Positions 12,301 to 23,143 are shown, counted from the stretch's first letter. The stretch is 64,000 nt of DNA from Gibbula magus (GCA_936450465.1 OW388298.1:9015087-9079086), one strand, 5' to 3'. A program made the numbers and translations. The notes: generated by a model not told the origin, from the sequence alone.

Positions 12301-14273
12301 GCAGTAGTAAGTTGTTACAGTGGCTTCTTTTTGCAGTAGTAAGTTGTTACTGTGGCTAGTTGGTGCAGTAGTCAGTTGTTACTGTGGCTAGCTGGTGCAG
12401 TAGTAAGTTGTTACAGTGGCTTGTTGGTGCAGTAGTCAGTTGTTACAGTGACTAGTTGGTGCAGGAGTCAGTTGTTACATTGGCTAGTTGGTGCAGGAGT
12501 CAGTTGTTACAGTGGCTAGTTGGTGCAGTAGTCAGTTGTTACAGTTGCTAGTTGGTGCAGTAGTAAGTTGTTACATTGGCTAGTTGGTGCAGTAGTAAGT
12601 TGTTACATTGGCTAGTTGGTGCAGTTGAAAGTTGTTACAGTGGCTAGTTGGTACAGTAGTAATTTGTTACATTGGCTAGTTAGTGCAGTAGTAAATTGTT
12701 ACAGTGGCTAGTTGGTGCAGTAGTAAGTTTTTACAGATGCTTGTTGGTGTAGTAGAAAGTTGTTACAGTGGCTAGTTGGTGCAGGAGTCAGTTGTTACAG
12801 TAGCTTCTTTTTGCAGTAGTAAGTTGTTACAGTGGCTAGTTGGTGCAGGAGTCAGTTGTTACTGTGGCTAGCTGGTGCAGTAGTAAGTTGTTACTGTGGC
12901 TAGTTGGTGCAGTAGTCAGTTGTTACTGTGGCTAGCTGGTGCAGTAGTAAGTTGTTACATTGGCTAGTTGGTGCAGTAGTCAGTTGTTACATTGGCTAGT
13001 TGGTGCAGTAGTCAGTTGTTACAGTGGCTAGTTGGTGCAGTAGTAAGTTGTTACATTGGCTAGCTGGTGCAGGAGTCAGTTGTTACATTGGCTTGTTGCA
13101 GTAGTCAGTTGTTACAGTGGCTAGTTGGTGCAGTAGTAAGATGTTACAGTTGATAGTTGGTGCAGTAGTAAGTTGTTACAGTTGATAGTTGGTGCAGTAG
13201 TAAGATGTTACAGTTGATAGTTGGTGCAGTAGTAAGATGTTACAGTTGATAGTTGGTGCAGTAGTAAGTTGTTACAGTTGATAGTTGGTACAGTAGTAAG
13301 TTGTTACAGTGGCTAGTTGGTTCAGTAGTAATTTGTTACAGTTTCTAGTTGGTGCAGTAGTAAGATGTTACAGTTAATAGTTGGTGCAGTAGTAAGTTGT
13401 TACAGTTGATAGTTGGTGCAGTAGTAAGTTTTTACAGTTGCTAGTTGGTTCAGTAGTAAGTTGTTACAGTGGCTAGTTGGTGCACTAGTAAGTTGTTACA
13501 CTGGCTAGTTGGTGCAGTAATAAGATGTTACAGTTGATAGTTGGCGCAGTTGTATGTTGTTACAGGTGCTAGTTGGTGCAGTAGTAAGTTGTTACAGTGG
13601 CTAGTTGGTGCAGTAGTAATTTTTACAGTGGCTAGTTGGTGCAGTAGTAAGTTGTTACAGTTGATAGTTGGTGCAGTAGTAAGATATTACAGTGGCTAGT
13701 TGGTGCAGTAGTAAGTTTTACAGTTGCTAGTTGGTGCAGTAGTAAGTTGTTACAGTGGCTAGTTGGTTCAGTTGAAAGTTGTTACAGTGGCTAGTTGGTG
13801 CAGTAGTAAGTTGTTACAGTGGCTAGTTGGTGCAGTAGTAAGGTGTTATAGTGGTTACTTTGTGCAGTAGTAAGTTGTTACAGTGGCTAGTTGGTTCAGA
13901 AGTAAGATGTAACAGTGGCTAGTTGTGCAGTAGTAAGTTGTTACAGTGGCTAGTTGGTTCAGTAGAAAGATATAACAGTGGCTAGTTGTGCAGTAGTAAG
14001 TTGTTACACTGGCTAGTTATTGCAATTGAAATTTGTTACAGTGGCTATTTAGTGCAGTTGCAAGTTGTTACAGTGGCTAGTCGGTGCAGTAGTTAGTTGT
14101 TACACTGGCTAGTTATTGCAATTGAAATTTGTTACAGTGGCTATTTAGTGCAGTTGCAAGTTGTTACAGTGGCTAGTCGGTGCAGTAGTTAGTTGTTACA
14201 GTGGCTAGTTGCTGCAGTTGAAAGTTGTTACAGTGGCTAGTTGGTGAAGTTTAACGTTGTTACAGTTGCTAGT
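327..14273. repeat. Giant 32-bp minisatellite with higher-order repeats
   Basis: About 13.9 kb is a head-to-tail array of a 32-bp unit (roughly 436 copies). The unit begins GTTGTTACAGTGGCTAGTTG and ends GTGCAGTAGTAA; one strand is G/T rich (11 G, 11 T, 7 A, 3 C). Units differ mainly in the last six bases (TAGTAA, TTGAAA, TTGTAA, CTGTAA, CTAGTAA, GAGTCA), giving zones. In 1100-2700, marker variants recur exactly 576 bp apart (1255/1831 and 1541/2117), which is 18 units. Further right, blocks recur at 2816 bp (5191/8007, 4891/7707), about 3455 bp (6601/10056, 6721/10176) and 2175 bp (10176/12351). The last two are one base short of whole-unit multiples because of 31-bp units near 8421 and 11140. 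A local patch of a GATAGTTGG variant sits at about 13148-13440; the right end is more decayed. Units carry stops and are not a multiple of three, so the array is non-coding. Confidence 0.97.
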
Positions 14274-14546
14274 AATGAGATGTTTTATCCCATAAGGTAA
14301 CAATATATTGTTTATATTTTTATAATAAATGGCATATATCTAAGGAATATTACTGATAATGTCATGGCAGGGGTTCACCTTAAGATGTTTAAATGACTTC
14401 TATCGAACCAGCAATGCTAGAAAGCTATATTTTTTGAAATTATGACCTCATGTGGATAAAGATAAAGACTACTATTTTTAAAAATATTCCTTCTCCCAAA
14501 ACTAAGGCAGGCATTCAATTTAAAGGGGTTTACTATTTTAGCTGCT
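14274..14546. other. Short non-repetitive spacer
   Basis: AT-rich sequence between the minisatellite and the SINE. I see no coding sequence, repeat or RNA gene in it. Confidence 0.6.
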
Positions 14547-14556
14547 ACAATAAAAT

Positions 14557-14853
14557 TGGGGGCGGGATAGCGCGTTTGGCTTCGGATCAAGAGGTCCGGG
14601 GTTCGAAACCCGCCAGGGGCACGGCAACTTTGTCTGCAGTAGAGAACTGTTCTACACGCAGTAAGGTTTGGGTGCAATGCTACACTGAATTTCAGCGTAG
14701 TACCACCCATGGTTCGCTAGTTCCAGCCGCTGCTCGCAGGTTTCACCGCAGTGCATAGCCACATGGCGTTGCGGGCTTTCTCCCTGCCATAATACTAGCA
14801 GCCGCGATATAAGTGAAGTACTCTTGAAAGCGGCGTTAAACCCCAACTCTCTC
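14557..14853 (+). mobile_element. tRNA-derived SINE, full-length with TSD, A box lost
   Basis: A non-coding retroposon of about 297 bp. The 5' end is a tRNA-like head with a B-box-like GGGGTTCGAAACCC; the tail holds the GGCGTTAAACCCCAACTC block common to mollusc SINEs. A 10-bp target-site duplication ACAATAAAAT flanks it (14547-14556 and 14854-14863). Compared with the minus-strand copy at 61986-62302, this copy lacks 12 bases in the tRNA head between two AGCGC motifs. That removes the A-box region and would impair Pol III transcription. Open frames across it are by-products of the SINE. Confidence 0.9.
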
Positions 14854-14863
14854 ACAATAAAAT

Positions 14864-15399
14864 GCTGATGATAATACGCACACTCAAGTTTATGTTTGTA
14901 ACACCAAATTACATGGAATAAAATTTATTGCTTCGTCTTCAGTCCAATTATCCTGGGTCTGTCGGATGTTGACACATTAGTGACATTTGTTCATTGCCCA
15001 ATGGGTCAAGGAGAGGTGTTAGGGTGGGTTGTGTATGAGGCCTAACAGATTCTGGTTATAGGAGTATCATATTTCTCTGGTCTGTTGAGAGTTACAAGCC
15101 TCTAATAGACAAAACAATAGACGTAACACCTTTAATATATTCTTGTTATTTGTTCCCAATGCTTAGAATGTCATGGCCAATGTGGAATATTAATTGTAAT
15201 GTTTTAAACTGGGCAATAACTTATTATTTCCTCTTTACCTTAGCGATAATGAATAATGCAATACCTGATGAGCTAGAGAGCCAATGTCTCTACTTTTCTG
15301 TTTGATTTCCAGGAATCCGAGGATTTGAGAGAGAAAGACAGTTACTGGAATATGTTTTATTAGACCGCACCAGATCATGATTTTCAAACATATCAGTGC
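14864..15399. other. Intergenic, nothing recognised
   Basis: AT-rich DNA without a supportable gene. A short minus-strand open frame at 15290-15541 lacks any recognisable domain and runs into the following repeat. Confidence 0.5.
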
Positions 15400-15790
15400 A
15401 GTTTAATGAGCGTTTTCTGTGTTTCAATTCATCAGCAGTCCCAAGTTTGAACCCTGAAAGATCTGATCTGGTTTGTTGGAAGTTGTACAATTGTGGTGGA
15501 TGTCTGCATTCAAAGGAAGGGTAATTCTGTTGCAGTGACATTTGTCATGTTAAAGTAGATAAATGGTTGAGCATCAGAACCACTCAGAAGTCCTGAGTTT
15601 GAATTCTGAAACTGTGTACACAAGTTTCTCATTTGGTCACAATCAAACGGGGGTTATTCACTTGTCATGTTAAAGTTGATAAATTGTTGATTCTCAGAAA
15701 CAATAAAAACTCCTGAGTTTGAATCCTGTAATTTATGTTTTGGTTTCAAGACTTAATTGTAAGGTTTTCCGTTTTGGCCACAATCAAGGG
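15400..15790. repeat. Diverged tandem repeat with tRNA-like boxes
   Basis: Three loosely similar units of about 120 bp start near 15420, 15539 and 15661. They share CATGTTAAAGT.GATAAAT, a CCTGAGTTTGAATCCTG-like motif and a CACAATCAA.GGG motif. The GAGTTTGAATCC core resembles a mutated B box, and the segment before it (GATAAATGGTTGAGCATC) resembles a tRNA D-arm. The likely source is old tRNA-related SINE sequence. A related, more degraded stretch is at about 25130-25240. Confidence 0.4.
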
Positions 15791-15843
15791 GATGTAATTC
15801 TGTTGTCGTGTTTAAGTTAAGAAAGTCTTTGAAGTGGAATCGC

Positions 15844-16111
15844 TTCTTGAGCATATCTCAAAAACTATATGACCTTAAAACTTCAAATATGGTATGGAAG
15901 TAACCTATTTGGTGCTGTTATGCCTTTTAGGGCTCTAAACTCCAAGCTTCAAATAAATTTTGATCTTTTTAACAAAAACGATACAATTTATGACGATGTA
16001 ATTTCTTGAGCATATCTCAAAAAGTGTATGACTTTAAAACTTCAAATTTGTTATGGAAGTAACCTGTGTGGTGTTGTTATGACTTTTACGAGTCTAAACT
16101 CCAAGCTCGAA
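15844..16111 (+). repeat. Two-copy direct repeat, 159-bp period
   Basis: The segment beginning TTCTTGAGCATATCTCAAAA at 15844 recurs at 16003. Similarity continues for about 107 bp through the GGTATGGAAGTAACCT and CTAAACTCCAAGCT blocks. It is non-coding and of unknown origin. Confidence 0.7.
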
Positions 16112-16897
16112 TTCCCTTTAAACATTGTAGAGTTACAAAGTTAGTCTTCCTTCTACAAAGAAATGTTATTGTGTTGTACACATACACAAGAGAAAAGCTG
16201 GGTATTTTTATAAACTGCTGTACTGAAGGAATGGAGTGAAACAATTCCTGCAAAGCAAAAACATCAGCTACAGCATCATGTGCATTATAGGTCTTACATA
16301 CAACATCATTTTAAAGATCCTGCTCTTTGTATGATCTTTTGCCAGGAATAGTATAGTCAGTGGCAATGTGTCATCAAATCCCAAAACACAGGTACTAAAT
16401 TCATCAAACATATCACAGCTAGTAATATACATATTACCAGCAGACGTGAAGCAAACACTTCTGAATTATGAACAATTAATACACATGGCGCCTTCAGAAC
16501 AAAAGTTCATGAAAGACTGCAAAGCAACTTTGATGGACACTGCCTGAACACATATTTTATTCTTGTACAGTATCTGGCCATTACAGGAGAAACCAGTGAC
16601 CTGTTCTGCATGCTTTGTTATGGGTTTTTTAGGGAAGACCTAACAACTGAAGTTGTTTTTCCCATCAGTTGCTGCTATCTGAGTGATGTGAGCATCATTT
16701 CCTGTAAAAGAAGGTGTTCATTTGAGAAATAATACAATCCTTTTTCAAATTCAAGCACAAAAATGAAAATGTTAAGAAAATTAACTTTGTACAATTATAA
16801 GTTCATAATTGTAAAATTGTTGATTTCATAGAATATGAAACATTGTGATTTATTACCACTGTCCACATTTGTTATTACAAAGGTAAGATAAAGAATA

Positions 16898-17403
16898 AAC
16901 ACATATGTGGATTTACAACTTCTTTATTGCAGAGATATGTGACATTTCGGTGTATATATAGAGATTATTACCCGAGGAAGTGTGTCATATTACTTTTACG
17001 AAACGAGTGTGAATTTTTGTATTGCCTGAGCGAGAGCGAGGGTTATACACAACTTCGCACGAGTTTCGTAAAAGTCATATGACACACTTTCAAGTGTAAT
17101 AATTTCTTTATTACCCATTCTATTCCATGTGATTCGCGTAAAAATAGTCAGAAAGCGGCCCACTTCTCTTGCGACGGTAAGCAACAGTGACGTCACGAAC
17201 AATCGTTTTATGACGTCACAGACGACAAAAACGGGAAGCCGCGGTGAAACAATCGTTTCTAGGCAAACGTGATATGTGCACATGTGCTCATATCAATAAT
17301 ATTAACTAGGTTATTTTCAACCATATGGGTAATATACTATAATATCTACACCGAAATGTCGCATATCTTTGCAATGAAAAAGTTGTAAATCCATATATTT
17401 GTT
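16898..17403. mobile_element. MITE with 58-bp TIRs and subterminal palindrome
   Basis: A non-autonomous DNA element of about 506 bp. Terminal inverted repeats of about 58 bp pair 16898-16955 with 17346-17403; the shared cores are GGATTTACAACTT and GACATTTCGGTGTA. Inside the left end is a second foldback at 16978-17090 with arms of about 36 bp (AAGTGTGTCATAT, CTTTTACGAAAC). It carries two CRE-type TGACGTCA palindromes at 17188 and 17211. It lies inside the last intron of the exonuclease pseudogene. A 13-bp direct repeat AAAGGTAAGATAA occurs at 16879-16891 and 17445-17457, but its right copy is 41 bp from the TIR end, so it is not a simple TSD. The short open frame inside is not a gene. Confidence 0.8.
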
Positions 17404-17691
17404 AATTCCTCATTCACCAGCTTCTAAATACCTCTAAAAGAAGTAAAGGTAAGATAATTTCACAATTTCATTGAATTCACATATTCTTACCAAAACCAGT
17501 TGATTCTAAGTCAAAGAAGATATTGCGAGTGTTGTCAATATCCTCCACTTCTGTTGGCACAGGTTGGGGAGTATTTGGAGGGATATTGTCTATGTCTGGT
17601 AGCTCTGAAATGATTAATTTATGGGCTAGCTGAGTATCTTTGAGAACAACAATAACCACATGACTTATCACAAAATTGACACGTTATGTAG

Positions 17692-17762
17692 GTCTCGTTG
17701 GCTGAATGGATAAGTTGTCGATAGATGCCAGATTCTGAGAATGTGGGTTTGAATTGTGCAAA
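17692..17762 (+). other. Degenerate tRNA-like sequence
   Basis: TGGCTGAATGG (17699-17709) fits an A-box consensus. About 45 bases later GGGTTTGAATTG resembles a decayed B box. No paired acceptor stem is evident, so this is a tRNA pseudogene or SINE head, not a working tRNA. It lies in an intron of the exonuclease pseudogene. Confidence 0.4.
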
Positions 17763-18589
17763 AGAATGGTCTCAAATGTAAAAGTAGACATATTTGTAAT
17801 ATTGTAGATAGTGTGTTCCCTGAAAATCTGTTTCATTTCTAAAGAACTTGACAGAAAGTGTGGCTTTTTAAGCTTTGGTTTTGATCCAGTGATGAAAGTA
17901 TTATGTCTAAGGTGGGGCACATGAACAGGGGGACAGAGTGACCTCTATAATACTTAAATGTCTTACCAGCTGCTAGGTTAAAGTTTGACTCGTATGTGAC
18001 ACCTTCTCGTATCTCTGGATACTATGTTCCTAACTTTTAACTGCAGAAATTGCCGCTTTCCCTTTAAACTCCGTCTCATGGCGTGAAGTCTCCTCGTTTG
18101 TTTGTCAAGGAGAGTTCCCCGGGATGAACTCATCTCTCCTGGAGACAATAACAGTCTTCTGTTTACCTGCAATAAAATAACCTAATTAATTCAGGAAAAT
18201 TGATTAATTCTCTCCTGACTCTACATATTGTTGATGACTTTTAATCCCTTAGATGTTTGGTGACTTATCAATCTGTTGTTAAAGATACAGTTTAAATCTC
18301 TGAATTTCAATACTGCTTGTATTTTTCTTAAAATGTATCGTACAATTAAGAATCATTATATAAACAATGAATACTCTGCACATGAAACTCTGTAATGCTT
18401 AAAATATGTGTTTAACTCACTGCAGTTATGTATGAATATCCCTTGTTCTTTTGAGCAACTCCAGCCCCAACTCAAAAGTTGGGACTGGCACTCTTGCTGT
18501 AGCATTTGTCGTTTGGTGCTTTACTAGCTAAAGTGCTGTTCAGACTTAGGTTGTGAGCTTGACACTGTCTGCCAGTTTGGCCGCATGTG

Positions 18590-19050
18590 AGAGAGAGTTT
18601 ATTCCTGAATTGAAGGCCGCATGGCCCAGAGTACAAATGTGGTACATAATCAACGCAATTTATAGTTACATGGTACAACAAATTAACATATATACTGCTA
18701 AAGGTATGCGAAGCAAATTTTTAACATGTTATATATTCCTCTTTAGGTATAATGCAAGTGATCTCAGGATCCTTTCATTTTTACATGATAACAGTTGTAT
18801 AAATTTCTGCTGAGATGGATATTGAACATAATAATTAGGTATAAGTTGTTTTCTACTTTCATGAAAGTACGGGCATATAAGCAGAAAGTGAAATTCATCT
18901 TCAACAACTTCTAGATTACATTTTTCACACATCAGGCAAGAAATATTTACATTTGTGTCATAACGTTTCTTTTGTACTTTCAGATTATGGGTTAAACATC
19001 TAAATCTAGCAAGTGCTTGTACCAGATCAAAATCGAGTGATACATTTAAA
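18590..19050 (-). mobile_element. LINE 3' end fragment inserted in the pseudogene
   Basis: The minus strand codes for the C-terminus of a non-LTR reverse transcriptase protein (end of reading frame at 18729). It includes the cysteine motif CEKCNLEVVEDEFHFLLICP, typical of the zinc-binding tail of LINE ORF2, preceded by ALARFRCLTHNL. A short 3' untranslated part follows (CTCTGGGCCATGCGGCC then AATAAA). It interrupts the 19610-18421 exon of the Mutator/exonuclease relic: flanking codons belong to that gene on both sides. Only the 3' end is present, as expected from 5'-truncated target-primed integration. The clade cannot be fixed from this length. Confidence 0.75.
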
Positions 19051-20437
19051 TACTGTCAGTGGACGCTTGTGGGGAAGAGACTTGAATGTGTAGCCACCCA
19101 GGTTCAGGGGGTAGCCACACCAGCTAAAACTACAGCTGACATGGTCTCCAAATAGATTGCAAGATAGAGCGTTTACACCTAATTTTATATTCTCTGGTTT
19201 ACCCTTATTTTCCTTACACATATAGGAAGAATTCCGCAACAAATACTTAATGACAGAGACCGAGAGCTGCTTATGAAACTGTTTAAGTGCATACAGAGAG
19301 TTAGAAAGGATTTTCTTTATGTGTTTACTGTCAGAAAGTTTATGAATATCAGTGCTTACTTTTTTTCTAACTCTAAATATTGTTGATATTTTAAAATCGC
19401 CTTTAACAAAAGACATCAAAGTCACAAAACTTGTAGGTGATGAAGACTCATCAACCATCATGTCAGCCTCCATTGCTTTAGAACTTCCATTCCAATTATG
19501 CCTGCACTCATGGTATTTATGGGGGTTAATTTGAAACTGAGAACAACTCTTCGAACGCACATCATACCCTATAACTTTTCCGCTCTCTACTCCAATCATA
19601 GAAACATGATCTGTGGACAAACATTAAGCTTATGTACTATGATAATTAGTGTATATCAAAGCCACAAAGTTTTTGAATATTATTACTAATAAACTGTATT
19701 TAAAATATGACAAATATACAACAGGATACCATTAAAAATAGAGCCATGGGATGTGTAGCTCAACAGGTTTATATTGTTTGATGTTGAAGACTGAACTATA
19801 TTGTTCTCAATATAACGAACCATTATATAATAGTCTCTGCTGTCTCTCTCTCACTACAAGGCTTGAAGTCAACATGCCTGGTGCCAGGCTTTAAAAACTA
19901 CACAACAGTTTAGAATCCCCATTGGCCAAAGAGTGTTTACATAAAATTTCAGCTCTCATGAGTCGCTGATTTTGGAGAAAATATGAAAAGTTTACGGCCG
20001 ACCGGATTCATAAGTCTATCAGGCCTTTCAGGCCAGGTGAGCTAAAAATTTATGAAAATTATGACTAAAATATACAGAAATCAATTAAAAAATATTGTGT
20101 AAAGTATAAGCAATGTGAACTTGAAAAGTTACAGATTTCTTATTTACTTTTGCTACACCACCATGTCCCTTTATAAAATCGATAGTACAAGAGTCTTCAT
20201 TCAGTACTTTCTATGTACACACCTGACAAACTGTTCTGCCCACTTCCCCTTGACTGCCAACCCCCGTCAACACTAGATGGTTGTTTCCTCCTTTGATCAA
20301 ATATTGAGAGAAGCAATGGTTTAATTAATAATACCTACATTAAACACTTCAAAATATGACTGTATAAGTAATAATAAGTCAATTTAAATGTCAAATGTAT
20401 CCAATAATTAAATAATAAAAATGAACTAGTATGATTT

Positions 20438-20452
20438 AAAAAAAAAAAAAAA
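20438..20452. repeat. Poly(A) tract
   Basis: A run of about 15 A on the plus strand, just beyond the donor of the 20674-20491 exon. Confidence 0.7.
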
Positions 20453-20794
20453 TTATCATCATACCGAATGTAGTTTCATAATGCTGGTACCTGTTTGCAG
20501 TAGCCTGTTTTTCTTCTTCAATGGCCTCCTCAATAGCCATCCCATCTACCTGCTCTATAGCCAGGCCAGACTTCAGCTCCCTCTCCTTCAGGATCTCTTT
20601 GGAGACAGGTGAGATGTTCATTGAATTTAGGAGGTTGTTCACCTGGGTTTCACCAAGTCCGCTGTGAATCATACCTGCGAATTATACAATAGTGATAAAC
20701 AGGAAAAATAAGCTTTGATTGTTTTTAAAACACAAAATAATTAATGTATGTTACAAACAGTTTGTGTATTCTATCTACCTAATTATGTCGGCAG

Positions 20795-20862
20795 TATAAC
20801 GCAATGGTGGTTTGCCCTTTCCAGCCATTGCTCGCAGGTTTCACCTAAATGTATAGCAAATG
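20795..20862 (+). mobile_element. SINE internal fragment
   Basis: The stretch around CCAGCCATTGCTCGCAGG followed by TTTCACC and TATAGC matches the middle of the SINE copies at 14557 and 61986. Neither the tRNA head nor the tail is present, so it is a truncated, old copy. Confidence 0.6.
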
Positions 20863-20929
20863 AGATCAACAGTATCAAATCAACAATCGAACCACAACAA
20901 ATTAAATTAAATTAATTAGGTTTTAGTTT

Positions 20930-21350
20930 ATTAATACCAATGATTCCGTCCGTCCGTCCGCCCTTCCGTCCGTCCGAAGACAATTTTTGTCCGATCGATT
21001 ACAGAAAAACTATTCATCTCAACCTTTTCAAATTTGGTACATATCTTTTTCACCACAAGGAGAGGTGCAGTGCGAAATTTTAACCGAATTGGTGAATTTT
21101 TAATTTTTGGGCATTTTTAAATATTTTTTAACTTCATCATATTCATAGCTAGAATGAATGAAGCTACTTCTGTGTTGTGATTTGTTGACTTCATTATTTT
21201 CTATTTCATGTAACTTTCATCAAAAGCTACTTCTGTGTTCTTGTTGATTTTACTATTTTATATTTCCACTGGTTATATTTTTGGAAAAGTTAAATTTTCT
21301 TTCCTTTCAGCCATAAACTGCTGTATATCTCTCACTGTGCCTTCAGGGGT
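20930..21350. repeat. Interspersed repeat with (CCGT)n tract
   Basis: A CCGT/TCCG microsatellite at 20945-20977 is followed by ATTACAGAAAAACTATTC and AAATTTGGTACATAT blocks. This arrangement is common in mollusc intergenic repeats. Two copies of a GCTACTTCTGTGTT motif lie at about 21159 and 21225. There is no coding content. Confidence 0.5.
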
Positions 21351-21747
21351 GTGCTTCCATGTACCTGTTGTTTAAAGTCACTCGAATGAATCATTATGAT
21401 GGATTAATTTCCAAAATACAGTTGAAATCAGTGGTAATCGCAGTAGTGTATTTATGTTACCCATACCTTTTCAAGCTACTATTATTCCTAATTTTACTTA
21501 ACCAACTTTTTTACATGAAGATCAAGACTTGTCCTACCCTTTTTGTAAACAGTTTAATCTTAGCAATTAAATTTCATAGCTTATCAATCCTTAGGTGTGC
21601 AGACACCTCTCTCTTTAAGTAAAGTAAAAATGTCAAACTTGAACAGTCTTGGGGTATTAGTGAGCCACGCTCACTTTTTTGATTGTTATTAAACAACTGC
21701 AGAGCTACAGAGCCAAGTCATATGTCAAAACTTCATTAAAATATAAT

Positions 21748-23143
21748 TTGATTCATTTTAATTACAGTGAAGCTACCCGCAAAAGAAATAAATGATCATT
21801 ATTCCAGTATCAATGTAGTTAGTTATACTTTGACGCACTGCAACAATCAAAATAAACAACGGAACTGCCTGCACCCAGTGAACTCACAAACAGCTGATTT
21901 ATCAATTTTGAACTTTGTGCAACACTTGTGATGGACAACATGTCATCAAGCACTTTATGCTATACCGTAACCCTGTAAAGAGTTCGGCCGTGTCTCTGAA
22001 ACCCGGCGTGACAGTAAACCTATGCTGTGTTCAAGATAGGTGTCAAAGTAATCGCTCAATAAGGGATTACTTTTAAACCTCTCTTGAACGCGATTGCTCA
22101 ATGTAGCGCTACGTAGCAAGGCGAGCAAACTTTGAGGAATTTGCACTGTTCAAGAGAGAAGAAGCGCTCATTGAGCGCTACATTGAGCAATCAATGAGCG
22201 CTACGAAGCATTTTGTTGAACCGCCGGCTGGCTTGCCTGCCTAAAATCTATTGGCTATTCAATCAATCAATGTAATGAAACTAAACACATCTATTCCACA
22301 GACAGAGAAGATATAATTCATCATATTTATCATAAATACAGCAGTGTGGTGTTATTATTATTCAGCACCAGCTCTGTACCGTAAGAGGACCGTCTTGCAG
22401 ACGTGTAGCCTGGTTGACCAACCATATGATTGTTTATTATGACAAATATCAAGAAGTCGGTATTGGGTCGTCTGTGTTGTTGATGAATACTGTTTATAAG
22501 TGTAGGTAGATAAGAGAGAGGCGCGCCAGTGCCCTTACCATGACATAAACATTCCCGTCTACGTAAAACATGCCGGGGAAAGTGCCCTGCTTAATTTGTG
22601 ACTTATTATCAAGCCAAAAAAAAACCTCATTAAATCTTACTGGGTGTCATAAATGACAGAGTATAATCATATAGTTTTGAAATAAGATAATTACTCAACA
22701 AGACAAGACACTTCAGGTTTGTAATGGCAGATTTTTAATAACCGAGCTGAATTAGCCAGACCTAATCATCGCATCATTCGCCTTTGGCCGGCAAAACAAG
22801 ACAGCCATGTCATGAGAACAGTAAGAGGCGCATGTACTGTAAATATATGAAATATCCTTCAGAGTTTACTTCAAACGTGTGCTTTACACATGCATTGTTT
22901 TTCAATTGTATTCTTTAGAAAATCAACACTTATTAAGGAACGTATCATGAATCAATGAATTTAAATGTATTTCCATTCATAAACAAGGTTGTACTATTTA
23001 ACGTAACTTACTTCCATATTTGGCAGGTTTTTTACGGCGCTAAAAAGAGTCCCACTTCCAACATTAATTGCACTACACATGTGGCCATTTATAAACAAAC
23101 GTATCAATGAAACTGCCCTCGTTTTAAGCCAATTTTTCTCACA
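21748..23143. repeat. Duplicon A, non-coding segmental duplicate
   Basis: This region aligns in order with 25993-27290 (duplicon B). Shared blocks include TTATTCCAGTATCAATGTAG, CAAGCACTTTATGCTAT, TTATTCAGCAC.AGCTCTG, the GGCGCGCCAGTG block (about 22520 and 26497) followed by CCTTACCATG, and a terminal block from about 22816 that is also found at 28790. Identity is high but clearly diverged with indels. Copy A carries a 291-bp insertion at 21977-22267. No open frame is shared between copies, so they are non-coding now. Confidence 0.75.
21977..22267. mobile_element. Inserted palindromic element (empty site in duplicon B)
   Basis: In duplicon B the flanks are contiguous (CCCTGT then CAATGTAAT at 26216-26229). 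In copy A 291 bp separate them. The insert contains repeated and inverted copies of GCTCAATGTAGCGCTAC / GCGCTACATTGAGC (about 22095-22210) and GTTCAAGA / TCTTGAAC pairs, so it can fold on itself. It looks like a non-autonomous DNA transposon, but a clean TSD is obscured by a CAAT-rich flank. Confidence 0.6.

Larger units (their letters stand above)
16205..20674 (-). pseudogene. Mutator-like domain plus DEDDh exonuclease gene, decayed
   Basis: A minus-strand multi-exon relic with consistent splice sites. Exons: 20674-20491 (GLGETQVNNLLNSMNIS); 19610 to about 19051 (DHVSMIGVESGKVIGYDVRS, HNWNGSSKAMEADM, SLPHKRPLT), continuing past a LINE insertion at 18589-18421 (LNSTLASKAPN ... VGAGVAQKNKGYSYI); 18166-17967; 17604-17491 (FFDLESTGFG, exonuclease motif I); and 16701 to about 16205 (DAHITQIAA ... 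YNAHDAVADVFALQELF, motif III with the catalytic His-Asp). The last four listed segments join in phase through GT/AG sites. The N-terminal blocks match the repetitive invertebrate Mutator-like (PF20700-type) family as I remember it. Breaks seen: in-frame TGA at 18474-18472 where the family has Arg, frameshifts near 18000 and 18560, an in-frame stop shortly after motif I in the 16701 exon, and a Lys-Asp region with stops. An exon between 20491 and 19610 was not found (phases do not match). It is a dead transposon-type gene. Confidence 0.8.

Noticed and set aside
327..14273. CRISPR-like array
   Set aside because: Units are contiguous 32-mers with no unique spacers, and the context is an animal genome.
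14450..14855. Open frames of 67-102 codons on both strands
   Set aside because: They lie across the tRNA-derived SINE and recur in its other copy; they are repeat by-products.
17692..17762. Functional tRNA gene
   Set aside because: The A box is good but the B box is degenerate and no acceptor stem pairs.
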